From assembly GCA_029977805.1 (NCBI GenBank), contig JAPOKE010000005.1, positions 1 through 49,997 on the forward strand: DNA of 49,997 nt. Reading direction: 5' to 3'. The translations under genes were made by a program, and so were the position numbers. The notes beneath the pieces are model-generated. The model searched no databases and was not told the DNA's origin. It saw nothing but the letters and a program-made list of their open reading frames with translations. Positions 17,700 to 27,195 of the stretch are shown here, piece after piece (position 1 is the stretch's first letter; every line of letters begins with the position of its first letter). The stretch comes from Phenylobacterium parvum. GTDB lineage: Bacteria > Pseudomonadota > Alphaproteobacteria > Caulobacterales > Caulobacteraceae.

Positions 17700-19150
17700 G
17701 CGCCCTCTTCGTAGTGATCCCGGACCAGGCGGTTGAGCAGGCGGACGCCGTAGCCGGTGGCGCCATCGGGGATGGTGGGAACCGAGGACGGCTTCTTCCA
17801 GGCGGTGGAGGCGATGTCGAGATGGGCCCAGGGCAGGCCGTTCACGAACCGCTGGATGAACAGGGCCGCGGTGATCGAGCCGCCGGGGCGCCCGCCGGTA
17901 TTCTTCATGTCGGCGATGGCGCTGTCGATCTGCTTCTCGTAGGCCTTGGGCAGGGGCAGGCGCCACAGGGGCTCCTCCTCGCCCTTCGAGGCCGCCAGCA
18001 GGTTCTCCGCCAGCTCGTCATTGTTCGAGAACAGGCCGGCGTAGTCGTTGCCGAGGGAGATGATGATCGCGCCGGTGAGGGTCGCGAGGTCGACCATGAA
18101 GCGGGGCTTGAATCGGTCCTGGCAGTACCAGATGGCGTCGGCCAGGACGAGCCGGCCCTCGGCGTCGGTGTTGATGACCTCGATGGTCTGTCCCGACATG
18201 GAGGTCACGACGTCCCCGGGGCGCTGGGCGTTGCCGTCCGGCATGTTCTCGACGAGGCCGAGGATGCCGACGGCGTTCACCTTGGCCTTGCGGCCGGCGA
18301 GCACGTGCATCAGGCCCGCGACGGCGGCGGCGCCGCCCATGTCCCACTTCATGTCCTCCATGCCGTCGGCCGGCTTGAGGCTGATGCCGCCGGTGTCGAA
18401 GCAGACGCCCTTGCCGATGAAGGCGACCGGCTGGGCGGCCGGGTCGGCGGCTCCGTTCCAGCGCATCACGACAAGCTGGCTTTCGCGCACGCTGCCCTGC
18501 CCCACGCCGAGCAGGGAGCCCATGCCGAGGGCCCGCATCTCGTCCTCGCCGAGGATCTCGATGACGAGGCCGAGGGCCTCAAGGGCCTTCACCCGGCGGG
18601 CGAACTCGGCGGGGTAGAGGATGTTGGCGGGCTCGGACACCAGGTCCCGGGCGAAGACAACGGCGTCGGCGAGGGCCGCCAGCGCCGGCATGGCGCCAGC
18701 CGCTGCGGCGGCGTGGGCGGTCACGACCTGGGCCGAGGTCACCGAGGGCTTGCGGTCCGCCGGCTCCTTGGTGCGGTACTTGTCGAACCGGTAGGCCGCC
18801 AGCCTCAGGCCGAGGGCGGCGCGGGCGGCGAACTCCCCGGTGTCCACGGCCGGTACGAAGCGAAGGGTCTCCAGCCCCGAGAGCTTGACCGCGCCATAGG
18901 CGGCGGCGGCCGTCTGCTCGGCGGCCAGCGAGTCGAAATCGGCGGCCTTGCCGGCGCCGACGAGGATGACGCGGTCCGCCCCGCCCGACACTTCCAGCAC
19001 CTGGCCGCGGGCCCCGGTGAAGCGGCTGGCCGCCACGGCCGCCGCATGGGCGCCGCCGCTGACGCTGGACGCCTCGCCTTCGGGAACGGCGATGGCCAGG
19101 ACCGTCCTGGCCCCCGGCCCAGCTTCGGGCGAAACGAATTCGATCTGCAT
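17696..19150 (-). CDS. pepA: Leucyl aminopeptidase (M17 family)
   Basis: The product has 484 residues. The C-terminal catalytic domain has the metal-binding segment [32 protein letters not shown] and the family signature [13 protein letters not shown]. PepA releases N-terminal residues from peptides in the cytoplasm with two metal ions and in some bacteria binds DNA as a regulator. The gene is divergent from lptF across 134 bases and leads the overlapping pepA-holC-lipoprotein set. The same neighbourhood (lptFG divergent from pepA-holC) is known in Escherichia coli. Confidence 0.96.
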   Translation of the reverse strand: MQIEFVSPEAGPGARTVLAIAVPEGEASSVSGGAHAAAVAASRFTGARGQVLEVSGGADRVILVGAGKAADFDSLAAEQTAAAAYGAVKLSGLETLRFVPAVDTGEFAARAALGLRLAAYRFDKYRTKEPADRKPSVTSAQVVTAHAAAAAGAMPALAALADAVVFARDLVSEPANILYPAEFARRVKALEALGLVIEILGEDEMRALGMGSLLGVGQGSVRESQLVVMRWNGAADPAAQPVAFIGKGVCFDTGGISLKPADGMEDMKWDMGGAAAVAGLMHVLAGRKAKVNAVGILGLVENMPDGNAQRPGDVVTSMSGQTIEVINTDAEGRLVLADAIWYCQDRFKPRFMVDLATLTGAIIISLGNDYAGLFSNNDELAENLLAASKGEEEPLWRLPLPKAYEKQIDSAIADMKNTGGRPGGSITAALFIQRFVNGLPWAHLDIASTAWKKPSSVPTIPDGATGYGVRLLNRLVRDHYEEGA

Positions 19151-19284
19151 GGTCCTTCAGTTCCTCTGGTCGAACCGCCCCGTTGGGCGGACTGCACGGC
19201 GGTTGCGTCCGTGGTGCGGCTCATGATTAGAACAGCCGTGACTTTCAGGCGCGGCAAATCGCCCGCTGGGATCGATATTTCGTC

Positions 19285-20427
19285 ATGCGCCTGATCGACC
19301 GCTACCTCCTGCGCCAGCTTGTCGGCCCCACCCTGTGGGCGGTCGCGGCCGCCACCGGCCTGGCCCTCCTCTCGACCTCCCTGACCCAGCTGGACCTCAT
19401 CGTCGGCGGGGGACAGAACGCCCTGGTCTTCCTGAAGGCCACCGCCCTCGCCATGCCGCAGCTGATCAACATGGTCCTGCCGGTGAGCGTCTTCGTCGCC
19501 GCCCTGGTCACCCTGAACCGGCTCCAGACGGACCAGGAGCTGGTCGTGTGCTTCGCCGGGGGCATGAGCCGCTGGCGCGTCATCGCCCCGGCCTTCCGCC
19601 TCGCCGCCCTCCTGGCCCTCGCCTCGCTGGTCATCAATCTCTGGATCCAGCCCGCCTCGCACCGGGCGATGCGCGAAGTGCTCTTCGAGGTGAGGACCAA
19701 CCTCGTCTCGGCGCTGATCCGGGAAGGCGAATTCACCCAGCCCGCCCCCGGCCTGACCGTCTACGCCCAATCGGTGGACCGGAACGGCCAGATCCGGAAC
19801 CTCTTCATCCACCGGGCCAAGGATGACGGCGGCGCCACCACCTACACCGCAGACACAGGCCGGCTGGTGATGAAGGACGGCGCGCCGATCCTGCGGCTGT
19901 TCCGGGGCTCGACCCAGGAGCTTTCCGCCGACGGCGTCCTCAACTACCTGACTTTTGACGACTATCCCTTTGAACTCAATCAGTTCATCCGCTCGGAGGA
20001 GCGGATCCACTACAAACCCTCCGACCGGTACCTGCACGAGCTCCTGTTCGCCGACCTCACCCAGGACTGGGAGAAGCGCAACCACCTGAAGCTGCTGGCC
20101 GAAGGCCACGCCCGGCTCGCGACGCCCCTCTACAACCTGACCTTCATGGGCCTGGCGGTCTGGGCCATCATCGGCGGAGCCTTCTCGCGCCTCGGCTATG
20201 GCCGGCGGATCGCCGTCGCCGGCGGCGTCGCCGCCCTGTCCCGGATACTTGGGTTCATCTCGGTTTCGGCATCTGAATCCGATGCTTGGATGAATATCCT
20301 CCAGTACGCGATACCGATCGCGACCCTCGCCTGGGCGCTCAGGGCGGTCTTCCGCCAGCGACCGTCGCGCTTCATTCCCCAGGGACGCCGCTCGCCGGCC
20401 CGCGCCCCCGCCGGAGCGGCGGCATGA
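19285..20427 (+). CDS. lptF: LPS export ABC transporter permease LptF
   Basis: The product has 380 residues. It starts MRLIDRYLLRQLVGPTLWAV, typical of YjgP/YjgQ proteins. There are three N-terminal membrane segments, a periplasmic beta-jellyroll (about 125-265), and three C-terminal segments. The cytoplasmic coupling segment is LQTDQELVVCFAGGMSRWRVI. LptF and LptG form the LptB2FG transporter that extracts LPS from the inner membrane. The stop overlaps the lptG start by ATGA. The Arg/Pro/Ala-rich C-terminus is cytoplasmic. Confidence 0.93.
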   Translation: MRLIDRYLLRQLVGPTLWAVAAATGLALLSTSLTQLDLIVGGGQNALVFLKATALAMPQLINMVLPVSVFVAALVTLNRLQTDQELVVCFAGGMSRWRVIAPAFRLAALLALASLVINLWIQPASHRAMREVLFEVRTNLVSALIREGEFTQPAPGLTVYAQSVDRNGQIRNLFIHRAKDDGGATTYTADTGRLVMKDGAPILRLFRGSTQELSADGVLNYLTFDDYPFELNQFIRSEERIHYKPSDRYLHELLFADLTQDWEKRNHLKLLAEGHARLATPLYNLTFMGLAVWAIIGGAFSRLGYGRRIAVAGGVAALSRILGFISVSASESDAWMNILQYAIPIATLAWALRAVFRQRPSRFIPQGRRSPARAPAGAAA

Positions 20428-21529
20428 TCCCGGGTCCCAGCGTCCTCGATCTTTACCTGCTCCGGCGCACGGTTCGTGCAGTGGCCGGCGCACTCGCCGT
20501 AATTTCGGCTGTCATACTTCTGATTCAATTCGAGGAACTGTCCCGGTCCGTAGGCGTCCGGACGGAGGCCGGGGTCAGCGATGTCCTGTGGCTCACCCTC
20601 CTGCGGGCGCCCAGCCTGATCCTTCTCCTGTCCCCCTCGTCTTCCTGTTCGGCGGGATCGCGACCTTCGTCGCCCTGAACCGCTCCAGCGAGCTCACCGC
20701 CATGCGAGCCGCCGGGGTGTCCGCCTGGCGGTTCATCGCCCCGACCGCGGCCTTCGCCTTTCTCGCGGGACTGGTGGTCGTCACCCTGCTCAACCCCCTC
20801 GCCGCCAGTCTTTCGGCGCGGTTCGAGGTCGAGCGGGCCCGGCTCATGCAGAGCTATCTTTCCGACGCCCCCAAGGAGGTCTGGCTGCGACAGGGCGACG
20901 ACCGCGGCCTCATCGTGATCCACGCCAAGTCCCGCGACCTGCAGGAGGACGCGATCCGGCTCCGGGCGGTCTCCCTCTTCATCTACCAGAAGGACGCCGA
21001 GGGCCGCCTGCAGTTCCGCCGGCGGATCGAGGCCGCCGAGGCCGTGCTGCGGGCCGGCTTCTGGAACCTTCGGGACGTCCGGGAAGCCGCCGCCGGGCAG
21101 GCCGCCGTGCGCTCCGACACCCTGTCCATCCGCTCGACCCTGACCGCCCGGGGGGCGGTCGACCGGTTCGCCTCGCCCGAGGCCGTGACCTTCTGGGGCC
21201 TTCCGGCGGCGATCCGGCAGACGGAGCTGGCGGGGTTCAGCGCAAGGGCCTTCAGGCTCCGCCTGCACCAGCTGCTGGCCACGCCCGTCCTGTTCGCCGC
21301 CATGGCCATACTGGCGGCCGCCTCGTCCCTGCGCCTCGCCCGGCAGGGCGGCCTCGCCCTGGCGGCGGGGGGCGGGGCCGCCACCGGCTTCCTGGTCTTC
21401 TTCTTCAACCAGATGACCGGGGCCCTGGCGTCCGCCGACATCGTGCCGCCCCTGGTCGGGGCCTGGGCGCCGCCCCTCGTCGCCCTCCTGTCCGGCCTCG
21501 CCCTCCTCTGTTACACGGAAGATGGTTGA
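20424..21529 (+). pseudogene. lptG: LptG permease, reading frame broken by an apparent one-base shift
   Basis: From the ATG at 20424 the frame encodes LYLLRRTVRAVAGAL to LLRAPSLILLL and then leaves the family. The next frame continues without a gap as PLVFLFGGIATFVALNRSSELTAMRAAG and runs to the stop at 21527-21529. The switch falls on a run of five C (20632-20636). One more C would give a continuous protein of 368 residues with the normal LptG layout: membrane segments, jellyroll, membrane segments. LptG is normally essential with LptF, and lptF and lptD around it are intact. A homopolymer sequencing or assembly error is therefore the likeliest explanation. True inactivation or -1 slippage on CCCCC remains possible. 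Confidence 0.85.
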
Positions 21530-21581
21530 ATTGGGCCGCTCGTCCGTCGAATCGCTGGCGGGGGCCCCGGACAAGGCGTTG

Positions 21582-23861
21582 ATGAAGCTCGTCGGGATCA
21601 CGGCTCTGGTGTTTGCGGGGGGCCTGGCCTTCATGGCCCTGGCCGCCCCGTCCGCCGCCCTGGCGCAGGCGACGCCGGCCGGACAGGCGCCGGCGCCCGG
21701 CGCGGACGGCCTGACGGCCGACCAGCTCTACCTCGAGGCCGACAGCATCTCCCGGGACGAGGCCAAGGGCCTGACCATCGCCCGGGGCGATGTCCGCGCC
21801 CGCTTCCAGGGCCGGACCCTGACGGCGGACGAGGTCACCTTCGAGGCCTCGACCCGCCTCATCCGGGCGCGCGGCAAGGTGCGGATCATCAACCCGGACC
21901 GCACCGCCCAGTTCGCGGAGGAAATCGTCCTCGACCAATCCCTCGCCGTCGGCGCCGCCGCGGGCTTCGCCGTGCGCAGCGAGGGCCAGATCAAGATGGC
22001 GGCCGCCAGCGCCGTGAGGCGAAGCGAGACCCTCAACGAGCTCAACCAGGCGATCTACACGCCCTGCGAGGTCTGCGCGAAGAACGGCGACCCCAAGCAG
22101 CCCTCCTGGTCCATCCAGGCCGAACGCATACAGCAGGACCGCGAACGGCAGGTGGTGTCCTACCGCAACGCCGTGATCCGCGTGCGCGGCACGCCGGTAT
22201 TCTATCTTCCGGTCTTCTGGCATCCGGATCCCCAGGCCGAGCGCCGGTCGGGCTTCCTGACCCCCGCCCTCCAGACCTCCGGCCGGCGGGGCCTGTCCTA
22301 CGAGCAACCCTACGTCCACGTCTTCAACCCGTCGGCCGACCTGACGGTTTCGCCGCAGTTCAACAGCCAGGTCGCGCCCTTCCTGAACGCGCACTACCGG
22401 CAGAGGTTCCGGACCGGCGCCGTCGACGTGCGCGGCGGCTTCACCTACGACCGGGACTTCGACGGCGACGGCGACGCCTTCGGGGACCCGACCGCCCGGA
22501 GCTACATCCTGGCCTCCGGCGCCTTCGCCCTGACCCCCGAGTGGAAGTGGGGCTTCAGCGCTGAACGGACGTCGGACACCCTGCTCTTCGAGAAGTACGA
22601 CATCGGCGACGTCTATGTCGCCCGCGGCCCCTTCGTTCCCGACGACCGCCGCCTGATCTCCCAGCTCTATGCGACGCGCCAGACGGCGAAGTCCTGGTTT
22701 TCGGCGGGCGCCTTCAGCATCCAGGGCCTTCGCCCGGAAGACGATGACCGGACATTCCCGCAGGTGGGCCCCTTCGTGGAAGGCCGGTTCGAGCCAATCT
22801 CCGACCTCGCCGGCGGACGGCTGCGACTGAGGACCTCGGGGGTGGTGCTGACCCGCGACACCGCCCCTGGCGGGCCGGCCGGCACGCCGGGACTGGACAG
22901 CCGCCGGGCCACCTTCGAGGCTGACTGGCGCCGGACCCTGACCAGCGCCGGCGGCGTCCGAGTCGCCGTCTTCGGAAACCTGCGCGGCGACGGTTACAAC
23001 CTCGGCGATGTCGACGGCGCAGCGGGCCGGACGACCTCCCAGGGCCGCGCGCTGGGCTCGGCCGGCGCCGATATCTCGATGCCCCTCGTCCGAAGGACCG
23101 GCAAGGCCCTGGTCGTGATCGAGCCCACCGCCCAGGTGGTCGCCTCGGCGGGCGCAGCCCTGATCCGCGTCGGTCGTGACGCCACCGGGGCCCCCGTCTA
23201 CCTGAACGAAGATTCGGCCACCGTCGTCTTCGACGAGACGAGCCTGTTCCGCCTGAACCGGTTCCCCGGATACGACCTCACCGAGGACGGCCTGCGCCTG
23301 AGCCTTGCGACCCGCGCGACGATCCTCTGGGACGATGGGCGGCGCGCGAACTTCGTCCTTGGCAGGAGCTTCCGGTCCAGCGACTCCGGCGTCTTCTCGA
23401 CCACCTCAGGACTTTCTCGGAAAGCCTCGGACTGGATCGTCGCGGCGGAGGCCGAGCCCATGCAGGGCGTCAGCCTCTTCGCCCGCACGCGGCTCGACGG
23501 CGACGACCTGAGCGTCCGCCGCGCCGAGGCCGGCGCGAACGTGTCCCTGAAGCGGGGCTCGGGCTATTTCCGTTACCTGAAGGAGGAGACCGGGCCCGGA
23601 TCCGGCCGCCGGGAGAACGCCGACCTCGGCGGGGAGGTCTTCTTCTCCGAGAACTGGGGCGTGACGGCCTACGGCAACCGCGACATCTCGGCCAGCGCCT
23701 GGGTGATCCGCGACATCGGCATCGTCTACCGGGACGACTGCACCCGCCTGGACATCATCTACCGGCAGGAAGACCTCCAGGTCGGCCGGCTGGGATCCTC
23801 CACCTCCGTGAACATCCGCCTCACCCTCGCCACATTGGGCGGCCCCCTTGGCGCCCGCTAG
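21582..23861 (+). CDS. lptD: LPS-assembly protein LptD
   Basis: From this start the product has 759 residues. A signal peptide (MKLVGITALVF to AALAQA) precedes the periplasmic OstA jellyroll with repeated beta motifs (LYLEADSISRDEAKGLTIARGDVRARF). The C-terminal barrel begins near PVFYLPVFWHPDPQAERRSGFLTP. A cysteine pair CEVC stands in the N-terminal half and one cysteine near the end (DDCTRLDIIYRQED), as for a disulfide-linked plug and barrel. LptD inserts LPS in the outer leaflet with LptE. An upstream ATG at 21522 overlaps the lptG stop and would add 20 residues; I prefer 21582 for its AAGG site and normal signal peptide. Confidence 0.93.
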   Translation: MKLVGITALVFAGGLAFMALAAPSAALAQATPAGQAPAPGADGLTADQLYLEADSISRDEAKGLTIARGDVRARFQGRTLTADEVTFEASTRLIRARGKVRIINPDRTAQFAEEIVLDQSLAVGAAAGFAVRSEGQIKMAAASAVRRSETLNELNQAIYTPCEVCAKNGDPKQPSWSIQAERIQQDRERQVVSYRNAVIRVRGTPVFYLPVFWHPDPQAERRSGFLTPALQTSGRRGLSYEQPYVHVFNPSADLTVSPQFNSQVAPFLNAHYRQRFRTGAVDVRGGFTYDRDFDGDGDAFGDPTARSYILASGAFALTPEWKWGFSAERTSDTLLFEKYDIGDVYVARGPFVPDDRRLISQLYATRQTAKSWFSAGAFSIQGLRPEDDDRTFPQVGPFVEGRFEPISDLAGGRLRLRTSGVVLTRDTAPGGPAGTPGLDSRRATFEADWRRTLTSAGGVRVAVFGNLRGDGYNLGDVDGAAGRTTSQGRALGSAGADISMPLVRRTGKALVVIEPTAQVVASAGAALIRVGRDATGAPVYLNEDSATVVFDETSLFRLNRFPGYDLTEDGLRLSLATRATILWDDGRRANFVLGRSFRSSDSGVFSTTSGLSRKASDWIVAAEAEPMQGVSLFARTRLDGDDLSVRRAEAGANVSLKRGSGYFRYLKEETGPGSGRRENADLGGEVFFSENWGVTAYGNRDISASAWVIRDIGIVYRDDCTRLDIIYRQEDLQVGRLGSSTSVNIRLTLATLGGPLGAR

Positions 23862-23917
23862 AGTCTCGCCTCTGGAGTGAAGGCCCCACCCGTGTCAGAA
23901 GGCAGCCGAACACGATC

Positions 23918-25273
23918 ATGCGCTTGAAGGACAACATCCCGGTCATGACCCGCGCCTCGACCCTGGGCCGCCGTAAACTGGCCTTCGCGGGCCTCCTGGC
24001 GGCCGTGCTGGCGGGCCCGGCGGCGGCGCAGGCCCCTGCTGCGCCGGTTCCGCCCGCCCAGGTGGCGCCGTCGGGACTGTCTGAGTCCGTCGCCGCCGTG
24101 GTGAACGACGAGATCATCTCGACCTTCGACCTCGCCCAGCGCATGCGCCTGCTGATCGCGACCTCCGGGATCCAGCCGACCCAGCAGAACCTGCCCCAGT
24201 TCCAGCGCGAGGCCCTGAGCGGCCTCGTCGACGAGCGCCTGCAGATCCAGGAGCTTCGCCGGGTGGAGAAGGAGCAGAAGATCGAGATCATCCCGACCGA
24301 CGCCGACGTGGATGAACAACTCACCGAAATGGCGCGTGAAAACAACGCGACACTGGCGCAATTTAAGAACTCTCTCGCAGCCCAGGGGATCGGAATCGAC
24401 ACCCTGAAGGAGCAGATCCGCGCCCAGTCCGGATGGCAGCGCTGGGTCCGCGGCCGCTATGGCTCGCGCCTCCGGATCGGGGACGACCAGGTGAAGGCCG
24501 AGATGGAGCGCATCGCGGCGGCGGCCTCCCGGCCGCAGTACCAGATCGCCGAGGTCTTCATCGACGCCGCGCGCGTCGGCGGCATGGAAGTCGCGATGAA
24601 CGGCGCCGTGCAGCTGGTGTCGCAGATGCAGCAGGGCGCGCCCTTCCCGGCAGTGGCGCGCCAGTTCTCCGCCTCGCCCTCGGCGGCGGCCGGCGGCGAC
24701 GTCGGCTGGATCACCGCCGGCGAGATGCCCGCGGAGGTCGACGCCGCCCTCGACCAGATGCGTCCCGGCCAGCTCTCCCGCCCCATCCCGGTGCGCGACG
24801 GCGTCTACATCGTCTACCTGCGCGACCGCCGCGCCGGCGCCTCCGCCATGACCGTGGGCCTCAAGCAGGTCGCCGTGGCCCTGCCCCAGGGTGCGCCCGA
24901 GGCCGAGGTCCGCGCCGCTACCGCCCGGCTGGCGGACATCCGCACCCGGATCCGGGGATGCGAAGGGGTCGAGGCGGAAGCCGCCCGGGTCCAGGGCGTC
25001 GTCGCGGGCGACCTCGGGGAGGCAGAGCTCAAGGACCTCTCCCCCGCCTTCCGCGGCGCCGTGGAGGGGCTCGAGACCGGCCAGACCTCCGATCCGATCC
25101 GCACGAATGTCGGCCTGCACATCCTGACGGTCTGCAGCCGGGGCTCCGGCGGCGGCCAGGGCGCGGCGAACCGGGAGCAGATCGAGGGCCGGCTCTATGG
25201 CCAGCAGCTGTCCATGATCGCCCGTCGCTACATGCGGGACCTGCGGACGGCGGCGACGATCGAGACCCGCTAG
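23918..25273 (+). CDS. surA: Periplasmic chaperone and peptidyl-prolyl isomerase SurA
   Basis: The product has 451 residues. A basic N-terminus and signal peptide end near AGPAAAQA. The SurA N-domain follows (VAAVVNDEIISTFDLAQRMRLL), then a parvulin domain at about 205-300 with [28 protein letters not shown] and RPIPVRDGVYIVYL. SurA escorts unfolded outer-membrane proteins, including LptD, to the Bam complex. It sits 56 bases after lptD and 9 bases before pdxA, the classical lptD-surA-pdxA-rsmA order. A second ATG at 23945 would give a shorter, more conventional signal peptide. Confidence 0.92.
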   Translation: MRLKDNIPVMTRASTLGRRKLAFAGLLAAVLAGPAAAQAPAAPVPPAQVAPSGLSESVAAVVNDEIISTFDLAQRMRLLIATSGIQPTQQNLPQFQREALSGLVDERLQIQELRRVEKEQKIEIIPTDADVDEQLTEMARENNATLAQFKNSLAAQGIGIDTLKEQIRAQSGWQRWVRGRYGSRLRIGDDQVKAEMERIAAAASRPQYQIAEVFIDAARVGGMEVAMNGAVQLVSQMQQGAPFPAVARQFSASPSAAAGGDVGWITAGEMPAEVDAALDQMRPGQLSRPIPVRDGVYIVYLRDRRAGASAMTVGLKQVAVALPQGAPEAEVRAATARLADIRTRIRGCEGVEAEAARVQGVVAGDLGEAELKDLSPAFRGAVEGLETGQTSDPIRTNVGLHILTVCSRGSGGGQGAANREQIEGRLYGQQLSMIARRYMRDLRTAATIETR

Positions 25274-25282
25274 GGCGGCCCC

Positions 25283-26278
25283 GTGAGCGCTCCGCCCCTC
25301 GCGGTCACCCTCGGCGATCCGGCGGGCGTCGGGCCGGAGATCATCGTCTCGGCCTGGCGGGCGAGGACACCCGCCTCTCGCCCCTTCGTGGTCTTCGGGG
25401 ATGCGCGCAGCCTGGCGTCGGCCGGCGCCGACGTGGTCGCCGTCGGATCCCCTGGCGAGGCGGCGGCCGGGTTCGACCGGGGGATCCCCGTCGTGGACAT
25501 GCCTCTTCCCGCCCCCGTGACGCCGGGTCTCCCGTCCTCCAACGCCGCCCCGGCCGTCGCCGGCTGGATCGCGGCCGCGACGGAGTCCTGCCTCGCTGGC
25601 GAGACCTGCGCCCTGGTGACGGCTCCGATCTCGAAGGCGGTGCTGAAGTCCGCCGGTTTCCGGCATCCCGGCCACACCGAGTTCATCGGCGAGCTGACGG
25701 CCCGGGCGCCATGGGACGGAGAGCGGGGACCAGTGATGATGCTGGCCGCCGCAGACCTGCGCGTGACCCTCGCGACCATCCACATCCCCCTGTCCAAGGT
25801 GCCGGAGGCGCTGACGGCGGAGGGAATCTCCCGGACCGTCCGGGTCACCGCCCAGGCCCTGGTCCGGGACTTCGGCATAGCAAGCCCCCGTCTGGCCCTG
25901 GCCGCCCTCAATCCCCATGCCGGCGAGTCGGGCGAGATCGGGCGGGAGGAGATCACCCTCCTCGGTCCCGTCGCGGAGGCCCTGCGCCGGGAGGGCGTCG
26001 ATCTTGCGGGGCCCCTGCCCGCCGACAGCCTGTTTGCGCCGGAGATCCGCCAGCGCCACGACGCCGTGGTCTGCCTGTACCACGACCAGGCCCTGATCCC
26101 CGTGAAGATGCTCGACTTCTGGGGCGGGGTGAACCTGACCCTCGGCCTGCCGGTGGTCAGGACGTCGCCGGACCATGGAACCGCCTTTGACATCGCCGGA
26201 CGCGGGATCGCCCGGCCCGACAGCTTCATCGCGGCCCTGAGGATGGCGACCGAGCTTGCAGACCGGCGGGCCCGGTGA
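25283..26278 (+). CDS. pdxA: 4-hydroxythreonine-4-phosphate dehydrogenase
   Basis: The product has 331 residues with LAVTLGDPAGVGPEI at the start and the metal-binding histidines in FRHPGHTEFIGE, LAALNPHAGESGEIG and VCLYHDQALIPVKM. PdxA oxidises 4-phosphohydroxy-threonine in pyridoxal phosphate synthesis. It starts with GTG, nine bases after the surA stop, and overlaps rsmA by GTGA. The link to outer-membrane genes is positional and conserved rather than metabolic. Confidence 0.96.
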   Translation: MSAPPLAVTLGDPAGVGPEIIVSAWRARTPASRPFVVFGDARSLASAGADVVAVGSPGEAAAGFDRGIPVVDMPLPAPVTPGLPSSNAAPAVAGWIAAATESCLAGETCALVTAPISKAVLKSAGFRHPGHTEFIGELTARAPWDGERGPVMMLAAADLRVTLATIHIPLSKVPEALTAEGISRTVRVTAQALVRDFGIASPRLALAALNPHAGESGEIGREEITLLGPVAEALRREGVDLAGPLPADSLFAPEIRQRHDAVVCLYHDQALIPVKMLDFWGGVNLTLGLPVVRTSPDHGTAFDIAGRGIARPDSFIAALRMATELADRRAR

Positions 26279-27096
26279 GCCTCCAGACCCGGCTCTCGGA
26301 ACGCCTCGCCGCCCACGGCCTCCAGGCCAACAAGGGGCTGGGCCAGCACTTCCTCCTTGACCTGAACGTCACGCGAAAGATCGCCCGGCTGTCCGGCGCC
26401 GAGGCGGGTGAACACGTCATCGAGGTCGGACCGGGGCCCGGGGGACTGACCCAGGCCCTCCTGGAGACCGGCGCCCGCATTACGGCCATAGAGCGCGACG
26501 GCCGGTTCCTGCCGATCCTCGCCGAGCTGGGCGAGGCCTTCCCGGGACAGCTGGCCGTCATCCACGCTGACGCCCTGAAGGTCGACGAGACGGCGCTGAC
26601 GGGGCCCGACGGGGCCCGCATCGTCTCCAACCTGCCCTACAATGTCGGCACGCCCCTGCTGGTGAAATGGCTGACCGGGCCATTCCGGCCGCGCTCCATG
26701 ACGCTGATGTTCCAGAAGGAGGTCGCGCTGCGGATCGTCGCGACGCCCGGATCCCCGGACTATGGCCGGCTCTCGGTCCTGGCGGCGGCCGTGACGGACA
26801 GGCGGCTTGTGCTGGAGGTTCCCGCGCGGGCCTTCACCCCGCCCCCGAGGGTCGACTCCGCGGTCGTTCACCTCACCCCACGGGAGGAGGCCGTCGCCGG
26901 CAGGCGCCTGGACGCCCTGCAGGCGGTGACCGCCGCGGCCTTTGGCCAGAGGCGGAAAATGCTTCGCGCCGGGCTCAAGTCGCTGGGCGGCGAGGCCCTA
27001 TGCCAGGCCGCTGGCGTGGACCCCTCCGTCCGGCCGGAGACCCTCGCCCTGGAGGGCTTCCTCGACCTCGCCGACGCCCTGCTCACGAAAGCTTGA
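26275..27096 (+). CDS. rsmA: 16S rRNA dimethyladenosine transferase
   Basis: The product has 273 residues with KGLGQHFLLDLNVTRKIA, the SAM-binding EVGPGPGGLTQALL and the catalytic NLPY motif in IVSNLPYNVGTP. It dimethylates two adjacent adenines at the 3' end of 16S rRNA, a late step in small-subunit maturation. The GTG start at 26275 overlaps the pdxA stop by four bases. It ends the lptF-lptG-lptD-surA-pdxA-rsmA run. Confidence 0.96.
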   Translation: MSLQTRLSERLAAHGLQANKGLGQHFLLDLNVTRKIARLSGAEAGEHVIEVGPGPGGLTQALLETGARITAIERDGRFLPILAELGEAFPGQLAVIHADALKVDETALTGPDGARIVSNLPYNVGTPLLVKWLTGPFRPRSMTLMFQKEVALRIVATPGSPDYGRLSVLAAAVTDRRLVLEVPARAFTPPPRVDSAVVHLTPREEAVAGRRLDALQAVTAAAFGQRRKMLRAGLKSLGGEALCQAAGVDPSVRPETLALEGFLDLADALLTKA

Positions 27097-27120
27097 TCGA
27101 CGCTCGCCTCAGGCATAGGG
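27093..27120 (+). promoter_or_regulatory. Possible promoter for the DUF3597 lipoprotein gene
   Basis: TTGATCG (27093-27099) and GCATAGGG (27113-27120) are 13 bases apart, a loose match to the Caulobacter housekeeping form. It overlaps the rsmA stop and leaves a leader of roughly 70 bases before the ATG at 27196. Confidence 0.3.
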
Positions 27121-27195
27121 TTCTGCCTGTCCAAGGGGCGATTCCGGCGCCGTCGTGGTGTCGGGCGTCCGCTCGGTCATCTCGGGAGAGTCGTA

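Noticed and set aside
19151-19284. Divergent promoters between pepA and lptF
   Set aside because: Promoters must exist here, but I found no pair of elements with good spacing on either strand, so none is reported.
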